From Sphingobacterium bambusae (lineage in GTDB: Bacteria > Bacteroidota > Bacteroidia > Sphingobacteriales > Sphingobacteriaceae), in the NCBI RefSeq assembly GCF_033955345.1, contig NZ_CP138332.1, positions 3,720,001-3,784,000 on the forward strand: a stretch of DNA of 64,000 bases, in the 5' to 3' direction. Shown here piece by piece: positions 17,423 through 24,471 of this stretch. Numbering within the stretch: position 1 is the first letter of the stretch; each line of letters opens with the position of its first letter. A model generated the notes under the pieces. The model worked only from the letters and a program-made list of their open reading frames with translations, made no database searches and had not been told where the DNA came from. The translations under genes and the position numbers were made by a program.

Positions 17423-18196
17423 TTACATCGAAAATTGATCCGCATCTTTTAGAAAAGGCAATTGCTCGCGCGATTTTATCAGATCGGCAGGATTCAGTGT
17501 AAATGTATATAGATCCTCATCTTCTGGTTTGTAATACACCACATCACCCATGGGGGAGATACACATGGATCCGCCAGAGTAATAGATTTCGTTGCCATCA
17601 TATCCTACACGGTTCACGCCAATCACATAAGCTTGGTTTTCTATGGCTCGCGCAGGGATTAGCGATCGCCAATGGGACGAGCGTTTATCTGGCCAGCTAG
17701 CCGTATACACTAAAAGATCGTAGGCTGCTCCCAAATTGCGGGACCAAACGGGGAAGCGTAGATCGTAACAAATCATTGGACATACCTTCCAGCCTTTGAG
17801 GTTCAGCACAATGCGTGATGTTCCCGCCGTAAAAACTTTATCCTCATTGGCCATGCCAAAGAGATGCCGCTTGTCATAATGCACAAAGCTACCGTCGGGC
17901 GACATCCAGATGAAGCGATTGTAATAATGGCCTTGTTCTTCAATGATGAGCGTCCCTGCAATAACGCAGTCGTAAGACTTTGCGTGTTCATATAACCAGT
18001 GCATGGTGCGCCCATTCATGGTTTCGGCACACTTTTCGACATTCATGGTGAAGCCCGTGTTAAACATTTCCGGTAAGATAATTAAATCCGTCTTCTCCTT
18101 CAACCCCGACAAACGTAGTGATAAATTCTGCAGATTCTTCTCTACGTTTTCCCAAAATAAATATGCTTGAAATGTTGTAATCTTTATCGGTTCCAT
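17423..18196 (-). CDS. Omega-amidase of the nitrilase superfamily (YafV-like)
   Basis: A carbon-nitrogen hydrolase that probably deamidates 2-oxoglutaramate or 2-oxosuccinamate in metabolite repair. The Glu-Lys-Cys triad is visible in LPEMFNTGF, YDKRHLF and MICYDLRFP, and LRFPVWSRN and WPDKRSSHW match the YafV branch. The start is placed at MEPIKITTF, giving 257 residues; two further Met codons lie 9 and 15 bp upstream in frame and could also be used. It is a single cytosolic enzyme and stands alone on its strand. Confidence 0.88.
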   Translation of the reverse strand: MEPIKITTFQAYLFWENVEKNLQNLSLRLSGLKEKTDLIILPEMFNTGFTMNVEKCAETMNGRTMHWLYEHAKSYDCVIAGTLIIEEQGHYYNRFIWMSPDGSFVHYDKRHLFGMANEDKVFTAGTSRIVLNLKGWKVCPMICYDLRFPVWSRNLGAAYDLLVYTASWPDKRSSHWRSLIPARAIENQAYVIGVNRVGYDGNEIYYSGGSMCISPMGDVVYYKPEDEDLYTFTLNPADLIKSREQLPFLKDADQFSM

Positions 18197-18287
18197 ACCT
18201 GCCATGCGCAATCGCTCTAATATTTAAACTTGTTGTTTTGACAATTTACTAAAAAACTAGTATCTAAGCAATGATTAGTCCAAATTA

Positions 18288-19265
18288 CTATTGCTTACGA
18301 TTCATTAACGCATCTGCCAAAGCAAAAAGAGTTGTTTTCTTGGCCTCATCTACTCCAATAGCCCTTAATTGCTCGTAAGCCACGGCTGTAAATTTTTCTT
18401 TTAATGCTTCAGCAAAGTCTCGGATATCGTGTTTCGCATAAAGCGCTTTCATTTTTTCAACTTTATCGGGTTCCTGCTCCACATCGCTGCCCAATAGGTG
18501 CTCGAAAAGCTGTTTGTCGCTATCTTGCAGCCGTTCCCGTAGCTGGATGAACAAGATAGTCTTCTTGTTGGAAAGAATATCTCCACCAACCTGCTTGCCA
18601 AAAGTTTCGGGATCACCGTAAACGTCGAGCAGGTCATCTTGTAATTGGAAAGCAATACCCAAATTTACACCAAAAGCGTAGAGCTGCTGCTGTGCTGCGA
18701 TGTCTGCACCGCCGATTATGGCCCCCATCTGTAATGCACAGCCGAGGAGGACGGAGGTCTTCAAGCGGATCATATCGATATATTCATCTTGGCTGACATC
18801 GGCACGCAATTCGAAGTCCATGTCATACTGTTGACCCTCGCATACCTCCAGCGCTGTTTGGTTAAACAGGCGTAGCAGCGGGACTATCTTATCGCTGGGG
18901 CATTTTGCTAGCTCTTCATAGGCTTTGACCAGTAGAGCATCGCCAGATAGGATGGCTACACTCTCGTTCCATTTCTGGTGTACAGTTTCCTTACCGCGGC
19001 GTAGCGGAGCTTTGTCCATGATATCGTCATGAATAAGCGAAAAGTTGTGAAAAAACTCGATGGCCGTGGAAGCCGGTAGGGATGCTTCCAACACAGCTTC
19101 GTCAAACAAGGCGGCGCCCAAGGTCACCAACAGCGGTCTGATACGTTTGCCCGATAGGGAAAGGATATATCGGATGGGGTCGTACAGGTTGGCTGGAGCC
19201 GTGGGAAATTCGGATTGCTCGATATAGTCTTGGAAAACTTTTGCGTGTACTAGATTTTGGAACAT
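18288..19265 (-). CDS. Polyprenyl synthetase family protein (short-chain type inferred)
   Basis: A trans-isoprenyl diphosphate synthase of 325 residues. Both Asp-rich motifs are present: LIHDDIMDKAPLRRG and FQLQDDLLDVYGDP. The first motif is DDxxD without the two-residue insertion of bacterial FPP synthases. The residue five places before it is Phe, whereas long-chain (octaprenyl) enzymes usually have Ala there. I therefore infer a C15-C20 product, for carotenoid or quinone precursors. That is an inference; a medium-chain product is not excluded. It is divergent from the following GT4 gene. Confidence 0.88.
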   Translation of the reverse strand: MFQNLVHAKVFQDYIEQSEFPTAPANLYDPIRYILSLSGKRIRPLLVTLGAALFDEAVLEASLPASTAIEFFHNFSLIHDDIMDKAPLRRGKETVHQKWNESVAILSGDALLVKAYEELAKCPSDKIVPLLRLFNQTALEVCEGQQYDMDFELRADVSQDEYIDMIRLKTSVLLGCALQMGAIIGGADIAAQQQLYAFGVNLGIAFQLQDDLLDVYGDPETFGKQVGGDILSNKKTILFIQLRERLQDSDKQLFEHLLGSDVEQEPDKVEKMKALYAKHDIRDFAEALKEKFTAVAYEQLRAIGVDEAKKTTLFALADALMNRKQ

Positions 19266-19309
19266 AGCTAAAAAATGTTAGGCGAAGATACGTATTCTCG
19301 CTTAAATAG

Positions 19310-19317
19310 TATCTTTG
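19310..19317 (+). promoter_or_regulatory. -7 promoter element that decides the GT4 start
   Basis: TATCTTTG matches TAnnTTTG. Transcription would start near 19324, after an in-frame ATG at 19275, so translation must begin at the ATG at 19335. Confidence 0.55.
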
Positions 19318-19334
19318 TAGAAAGCCTTAGCTTC

Positions 19335-20495
19335 ATGCGTATTTTTGTAATTCACAATTTTTATCAACATGCCGGTGGCGAAGATCAGGTTTTCGAACAG
19401 GAGGTACGTGAGCTGTCGAAAGAGCATGACGTACGGGTGTATACGAGTAGAAATGTGAAAGGTGTTAAAGGATTGCTGCAGTACTTGAGCTACCCTACCA
19501 ATTTGGGGGAAGCGCAGCGCATCTTGCAACAGGTGCGGGCTTTCTCTCCCGATATTGTACATATCCATAACTTGCATTATGGCATTGGTCCTTGGGTGGT
19601 TAGGCGACTGCGCCGCGCGGGCATTCCGGTGCTGATGACCTTGCATAACTTCCGGCTGCTGTGCCCTTCGGCAAGCCTTTTTGTTGGTGGAAAGATTTTC
19701 ACGGCAAGTCTGCACGAAGATTTTCCTTGGACGGCCGTTAGGCAAGGTGTTTTGGATCGTTCCGTGCTGAAAACCTTGCTTACCGGATTCACATATTGGC
19801 TACACCGAAAGCTAGGTACCTGGAATAGCGTGAACCGTTTCATGGTGCTGTCGGATTTTGCGAAGCATCTTTTTCAAAGCAGTAGCTTTCCGGTAGCTGG
19901 GGATCGTTTTGTTGTACGCCCAAATAGCATCGATTTGCAGCCTGCGGAACTAAGAAAAGTGGGGCGACTATTGTATATCGGAAGGCTAGCAGAAGAGAAA
20001 GGCATCCTTCCTCTGCTTGACGGCCTTGTAGATATGGATGTTCCCTTGGATATTTATGGCACGGGGCCGCAGTTGGAGCAAGTGCAGCAGCGGATTGCCA
20101 AGCAGCCGCAAATTCGGTATATGGGTTATCAATCCCGCGAGGTGTTGACAAAAGCTATTGCGGAGGCAGATGCCTTGGTTGTTCCTTCGGTTTGTTATGA
20201 AGGTATGCCCATGACGATTATAGAAGCTTTTGCACAAGGTACGCCTGTCTTGGCGAGTGCTGTTGGTATTTTAGAAGAAATGGTGGTACCTTTGTATACG
20301 GGTATGCATTTCAATCCGTTTGAAAAGCAAAGTATACAAAATAGTATCAGCCAATGGATGGCACTTGATGAAGCCGAGAAGAAGCGCATGGGAGAGCACT
20401 GTAAGCATGAATACGAGGAACATTATACCCTGAAAAAAAATATGGAGCTTTTGCTATCGATTTACGAAGAGGCAATAGCAGATAATAGGAAATAG
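19335..20495 (+). CDS. Glycosyltransferase family 4 protein
   Basis: A GT-B fold retaining glycosyltransferase of 386 residues from the chosen start MRIFVIHNFYQHAGGEDQ. The N-terminal GGEDQVF and VHIHNLHYGIG are typical of GT4 enzymes. The C-terminal half has LYIGRLAEEKGI, VPSVCYEGMPMTIIEAFAQG (the E-x7-E motif binding the nucleotide sugar) and a SAVGILEE loop. Donor and acceptor are unknown. It is away from the main glycan locus and is followed after 4 bp by a MIP18-family gene, so the two share a transcript. Confidence 0.87.
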   Translation: MRIFVIHNFYQHAGGEDQVFEQEVRELSKEHDVRVYTSRNVKGVKGLLQYLSYPTNLGEAQRILQQVRAFSPDIVHIHNLHYGIGPWVVRRLRRAGIPVLMTLHNFRLLCPSASLFVGGKIFTASLHEDFPWTAVRQGVLDRSVLKTLLTGFTYWLHRKLGTWNSVNRFMVLSDFAKHLFQSSSFPVAGDRFVVRPNSIDLQPAELRKVGRLLYIGRLAEEKGILPLLDGLVDMDVPLDIYGTGPQLEQVQQRIAKQPQIRYMGYQSREVLTKAIAEADALVVPSVCYEGMPMTIIEAFAQGTPVLASAVGILEEMVVPLYTGMHFNPFEKQSIQNSISQWMALDEAEKKRMGEHCKHEYEEHYTLKKNMELLLSIYEEAIADNRK

Positions 20496-20499
20496 ACGT

Positions 20500-20829
20500 A
20501 TGAGTATAATCATTATGGATGCATTGAATCTTGCAGACAAGATTCAGGAACAGCTAGAGACAGTGTATGACCCGGAACTTCGGCCGGCAAACATTGTAGA
20601 TTTAGGTCTCGTGTACGAGATTATTACCAAGCAGGGGGGCACAGCTAAAATCGTGATGACCTTGACGGCGCCGGGATGCCCTGTTGCTGGCGAAATCATG
20701 AACGAGGTGCAGGAAAAAGTTGCGGCTATCGACGGTGTTAGTGAAGCCTTGGTGGAATTGACGTTTGACCCACCGTGGACGAAAGATATGATGACCGAAG
20801 AGGCTAAATTGGAGCTTGGTTTTCTTTAA
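20500..20829 (+). CDS. MIP18/DUF59 family iron-sulfur assembly protein (PaaD/SufT-like)
   Basis: A 109-residue single-domain DUF59 protein. The family core is visible as TVYDPELRPANIVDLGLVYEI, followed by MTLTAPGCPVAGEI with the conserved Cys, and LTFDPPWTKDMM at the end. Such proteins help deliver Fe-S clusters (SufT, PaaD). No suf genes are beside it, and the specific client is unknown. It is translated 4 bp after the GT4 gene and ends at a hairpin terminator. Confidence 0.85.
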   Translation: MSIIIMDALNLADKIQEQLETVYDPELRPANIVDLGLVYEIITKQGGTAKIVMTLTAPGCPVAGEIMNEVQEKVAAIDGVSEALVELTFDPPWTKDMMTEEAKLELGFL

Positions 20830-20830
20830 A

Positions 20831-20850
20831 AAAACGCTTAAAAGCGTTTT
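20831..20850 (+). terminator. Intrinsic terminator after the MIP18-family gene
   Basis: AAAACGCT (20831-20838) and AGCGTTTT (20843-20850) form an 8-bp stem with a 4-nt loop, directly after the stop codon. Confidence 0.75.
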
Positions 20851-20902
20851 GCTATCTTTTCCTTAGCTCTCTTTAACAAGAGGGCAAGGAGATTTGAAGA
20901 AC

Positions 20903-21295
20903 TTAATCTTTATAAGGTCTTTCCAGTATAACCGATTGAATAACGGCCTGGCGCAAATCAAAATGTAGCGCCGGCTCGGGAAGAACCTCTACTTGAGGTG
21001 TTACCAATACTTTTCTGCGCTCCTGCGTTTCTTTTTTCTTATTTCTAAGCTTTTCCACTTCGGTAGGTACCGCTTCGCGGATCACTTGTTTTGGAAGAGG
21101 TGGTATAGGCTTCGATACGGTGGGTATCGGGTTCGACTTCCGCTGTGTGGCAACAGGCGCAGGGACAGGAACCGCTGGAGGGACTGGTCTGTTGGGTTGT
21201 CTTTTACGTGCTTTTTCCTGTTCCTTTTGGAATTCGGTGTATATCTTATAGACCACACCAGCAATAATCAGCAATACAGGTAAAAAGCTCTCCAT
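20903..21295 (-). CDS. Hypothetical membrane-anchored, proline-rich protein
   Basis: A protein of 130 residues from the chosen start MESFLPVLLIIAGVVYKIY, which forms one N-terminal membrane anchor. It is followed by a basic linker (about 24-45), a Pro/Val/Ala-rich low-complexity stretch (about 37-70), a Lys/Glu-rich putative coiled coil (about 80-95) and a short conserved-looking tail, HFDLRQAVIQSVILERPY. The tail has the look of a docking motif. An in-frame ATG 24 bp upstream would disturb the anchor. I do not recognise the family. Anchor plus linker plus terminal motif suggests a scaffold, but this is only a description. Confidence 0.65.
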   Translation of the reverse strand: MESFLPVLLIIAGVVYKIYTEFQKEQEKARKRQPNRPVPPAVPVPAPVATQRKSNPIPTVSKPIPPLPKQVIREAVPTEVEKLRNKKKETQERRKVLVTPQVEVLPEPALHFDLRQAVIQSVILERPYKD

Positions 21296-21365
21296 GTTGG
21301 AAAAATATATAAAAAACACATAAATGTCAAATTTAATTTGCTTTATAGTTCGTTTTTTATTTTGT

Positions 21366-21377
21366 TTGTATAGACAA
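21366..21377. promoter_or_regulatory. Candidate MarR operator
   Basis: TTGTATAGACAA is a near-perfect 12-bp palindrome (TTGT-N4-ACAA), 21 bp before the marR-like ATG. The spacing and TTG/CAA ends fit sites used by MarR proteins for autorepression. Confidence 0.4.
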
Positions 21378-21398
21378 CTAACCTAAATATTGTCCAAT

Positions 21399-21839
21399 AT
21401 GGCTGGAAATTTTGAACACGCAGATGAATTTTTTTCATTTTTGACCGGTAAAGCCACCGCCGCACTAGCGAGAAGGCTACAACGCAATTTAAAAGAAGAG
21501 GGGATCAACGTCACATCGGAGCAGTGGTCGCTGCTGTATTACCTGTGGATCGAAGAGGGACGAACGCAACAGGAGCTCGCTTGCCTGACATTTCGGGATA
21601 AGCCTAGCGTTTCGCGTTTGATCAATAACTTAGAGAAGATCAAATTGGTGATGCGCGTCAACGACAAGCAGGATAAGCGCTCCAATCTTATTTTTTTAAC
21701 GAAACAGGGGCGACAATTGCGGGAAGCATGTATGCGTCAAGCAAAACGTACTATCGGCCAAGCATTTGATGGGTTGCCTTATGAGGAGATGCTCAGTGCA
21801 AAAAATACATTGGATGTATTGTATACAAACTTGAAGTAA
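21399..21839 (+). CDS. MarR family transcriptional regulator
   Basis: A 146-residue winged-helix regulator from the ATG at 21399; a TTG nine bases upstream is less likely. The recognition helix region reads LACLTFRDKPSVSRLINNLEK, and the wing includes RVNDKQDKRSNLIFLT, which is the MarR DxRxxx-type wing. These dimers usually repress nearby genes and are released by small aromatic or oxidising ligands. A candidate operator lies just upstream, which suggests autoregulation. No obvious partner gene shares its strand, so its target is unclear. Confidence 0.88.
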   Translation: MAGNFEHADEFFSFLTGKATAALARRLQRNLKEEGINVTSEQWSLLYYLWIEEGRTQQELACLTFRDKPSVSRLINNLEKIKLVMRVNDKQDKRSNLIFLTKQGRQLREACMRQAKRTIGQAFDGLPYEEMLSAKNTLDVLYTNLK

Positions 21840-21843
21840 ACAG

Positions 21844-21877
21844 AGGAGACAAGCCTGTTGTTTTATACTTGTCTCCT
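21844..21877. terminator. Hairpin between convergent marR-like and glutamate-synthase-like genes
   Basis: AGGAGACAAG (21844-21853) and CTTGTCTCCT (21868-21877) form a perfect 10-bp stem with a 14-nt loop. No long T-run follows, so its role as terminator is likely but not certain. Confidence 0.5.
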
Positions 21878-21884
21878 GTAGGTG

Positions 21885-23435
21885 TTAAAATTCTTGTGCT
21901 TCGAAGGCGCTGTGACTGTTGACAAGCTTTCCGGTATCCCTGAAATAGATATCTTGAAAGCTGAGTGTGTTTATGGTATCCACTTTCCGGAAGAATTTAT
22001 CAGCAGATACATCATCTAAGGTTTTAAAGCCGCAGGCTTCCATGATTTCTACGGTTGCACGTAAGGTGTTGCGGTGGAATTGTGCTACGCGCACGTATTT
22101 GTCTTGGACATCCAGTGCTTTGTAAAGCTGTGGGCGTTGTGTCGCTACACCGACGGGGCAAACATCTTCATTACATTTTAAGGCCTGTATACAACCGAGG
22201 GCAAACATCATACCGCGTGCACTGTAGCATGCGTCGGCACCCAATGCAATGACTTTGAGTAAATCGAAGCCGGTAATGATACGGCTGGACACAATCAGTT
22301 TGATGTGTTTTTTGACACCGAATTTGATAAGTGTAGTCGTTACGAAGGTTAAAGCGTCGTAAAGCGGCATACCCAAGTTATCGGTAAATTCTAGTGGCGC
22401 TGCACCGGTACCACCTTCAGATCCGTCGATGGCGATAAAGTCCGGAAAGATCTGCGTGCTTAGCATGGCGTTACAGATGTCGATAAACTCTTGCTTGTCG
22501 CCGATACACATCTTAAAACCAACAGGTTTGTAGCCCGACAGCTCACGCAATTGCTGGATGAAATGCATCATTTCCTCTGCAGAACGGAAAGCACTATGTG
22601 CTGGTGGTGACATCACGTCTGTGCCAGGCACCACGTGGCGTATTGCTGCTACTTCGGGTGTATTTTTTGCCGCTGGAAGAATACCTCCATGCCCCGGTTT
22701 TGCGCCTTGGGAAAGTTTGATCTCGATCATTTTGACATAGGGACGTGTAGCCTTCTCGGTAAAGAGTTCCGCATCGAACATCCCCATCTCATTGCGGCAT
22801 CCGAAATAGCCTGTACCAATTTGCCATATCAAATCGCCACCGCTGATATGATAAGGGCTTATTCCTCCCTCGCCAGTGTTGTGCGCAAAATTCTGTAGGG
22901 CAGCACCTTTGTTCAGCGCACGAATAGCGGTTTTACTTAGGGCGCCGTAACTCATTGCGGAGATATTGAACACACTAAGGCTGTAGGGTTGCTTGCACAG
23001 GTGGTTGCCAACTGTGGTACGTAGGTCGTGGTTTTCTATGTGACACGGAAATACCGAATGCGCCACCCATTCGTTGCCGATGGCCTGTGGATCGGATTGC
23101 ATACCGAAGGCAACAGTTTCGCGCTCGTTTTTCGCACGCTGATAAACAATGGATCGTTGCCGACGATTGAAAGGTCTGCCATCGGTGTCCGATTCCCAAA
23201 AATACTGACGCATCTCTGGACGTATGCTCTCAAAGAAAAATCGGAAATAACCGACTACAGGATAGTTGCGAAGAATTGCATGCTTCGTTTGTGTGCTGTT
23301 GATGACGGCTAAGATTAACAAAGGAAACGGAACCAAAAGGAGCCAAAACCAACTCGGGGTAAATATAATTCCAAAGGAGACAATGATCAGGTTGATGAGA
23401 ACTATTGTTCCAAGAATTAGTTTTCTAAGTGCCAT
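21885..23435 (-). CDS. FMN-binding glutamate synthase family protein, membrane anchored
   Basis: A 516-residue protein. Two N-terminal hydrophobic segments (about 5-25 and 28-45) are followed by the FMN-binding (GltB-type) barrel of glutamate synthase. Visible motifs are MSYGALSKTAIRAL, NTGEGGISPYH, KLSQGAKPGHGG, DGSEGGTGAAP, and the Cys-containing CNEDVCPVGVATQ. It lacks the glutaminase and GXGXG domains of full GltB, so it is not a complete glutamate synthase. This stand-alone form is widespread and its substrate is not established. Membrane attachment suggests that it exchanges electrons at the inner membrane. Confidence 0.87.
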   Translation of the reverse strand: MALRKLILGTIVLINLIIVSFGIIFTPSWFWLLLVPFPLLILAVINSTQTKHAILRNYPVVGYFRFFFESIRPEMRQYFWESDTDGRPFNRRQRSIVYQRAKNERETVAFGMQSDPQAIGNEWVAHSVFPCHIENHDLRTTVGNHLCKQPYSLSVFNISAMSYGALSKTAIRALNKGAALQNFAHNTGEGGISPYHISGGDLIWQIGTGYFGCRNEMGMFDAELFTEKATRPYVKMIEIKLSQGAKPGHGGILPAAKNTPEVAAIRHVVPGTDVMSPPAHSAFRSAEEMMHFIQQLRELSGYKPVGFKMCIGDKQEFIDICNAMLSTQIFPDFIAIDGSEGGTGAAPLEFTDNLGMPLYDALTFVTTTLIKFGVKKHIKLIVSSRIITGFDLLKVIALGADACYSARGMMFALGCIQALKCNEDVCPVGVATQRPQLYKALDVQDKYVRVAQFHRNTLRATVEIMEACGFKTLDDVSADKFFRKVDTINTLSFQDIYFRDTGKLVNSHSAFEAQEF

Positions 23436-23647
23436 ATATAAAAATGTTGTCTAATCTATCCGCTGTTATAATCCCATTGCATATACTACGCTACTTAAAG
23501 CTAGCAAAAGACGAGCCAGTAGCCATTCTCCATGCTGCATATACCGTTACCATAATCTTGCGGTCGATGCAAAATTAGGAACTAATTACATCATTAAGAA
23601 AAAAGAACGTTGTTCGGTGAAGATTTGTTTATTTGATAATATATTGG

Positions 23648-24415
23648 TTACTTATCCTTTTTACTGCTGATTTCTTCGGTTAGTTGTTGATATATTTTAA
23701 CCCAATTTGGCATTTCGCTAATAAACTGTAAATGTTTTTCTATTGTCAATTTATCACCACGCTGTGCTGGTCCCGTTTGGACGCTCCGTGGTTCCTGCTG
23801 CAGGGCTTTTTGTACGGTCTCCAGCATAATAGGATGGATCAGATCGAAGGGTAGGCCCTGCGCTTGCAGGAGCTCAAAGCTGATTTGGAAGAGGCTGTTG
23901 GTGAAATTATTGGCAAAGACTGCTGCGACATGCAGCGCTAGGCGCTGCTGGCTATTGCAGGAGAAAGATTTCGGTGCAATCTTTTGCATCAGCTGCAGGA
24001 GTATATTTCCCGTTGCAAGGGGATATCCCTCAACGCCAAAGGGGATTGCTGAGACGGCGCTATCATTTTCTTTTCGAAGGCTTTGTGGTGGATAGATCAC
24101 CCCATACTGTTGAAAATGAGCTAGGGATTCTATGGAGGTGGCGCCCGAACAATGCACGACAATGCCACGTAGACTTTGCGGAAGTGCAGCGGCTATCGAG
24201 CCGATTGCTTGATCGCTTACCGCAAGCAGATACAGATCAGCATCTGTTTGTATCATCTCTAGGCTGTTGACTGCGGTGGCGTCTAATAGCAAGGCCAATG
24301 CTTGCGCATTGGCCAAATTTCTGCTGTATACCTGTTGGATGCGATGGCCAGCCTTTAGGAAAGCTTTTCCAAGATGCGTAGCGACATTGCCGCTGCCTAA
24401 AATCGTGATCTTCAT
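23648..24415 (-). CDS. DUF2520 Rossmann-fold protein
   Basis: A 255-residue protein with an N-terminal NAD(P)-binding Rossmann fold (MKITILGSGNVATHLGKAF) and a C-terminal helical DUF2520 domain, resembling ketopantoate-reductase or F420-dependent-oxidoreductase-like proteins. The motif VVHCSGATSIESL and the AAVFANNFTN helix are typical of the family. The reaction is unknown. It follows the ccmF-like gene on the same strand after 56 bp and may be co-transcribed with it, although no link to cytochrome maturation is known. Confidence 0.8.
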   Translation of the reverse strand: MKITILGSGNVATHLGKAFLKAGHRIQQVYSRNLANAQALALLLDATAVNSLEMIQTDADLYLLAVSDQAIGSIAAALPQSLRGIVVHCSGATSIESLAHFQQYGVIYPPQSLRKENDSAVSAIPFGVEGYPLATGNILLQLMQKIAPKSFSCNSQQRLALHVAAVFANNFTNSLFQISFELLQAQGLPFDLIHPIMLETVQKALQQEPRSVQTGPAQRGDKLTIEKHLQFISEMPNWVKIYQQLTEEISSKKDK

Positions 24416-24471
24416 CGAACTCCAAAAATTTAAGTACCAGAATTTACATGCTAACTACTCCCTGCTATATG

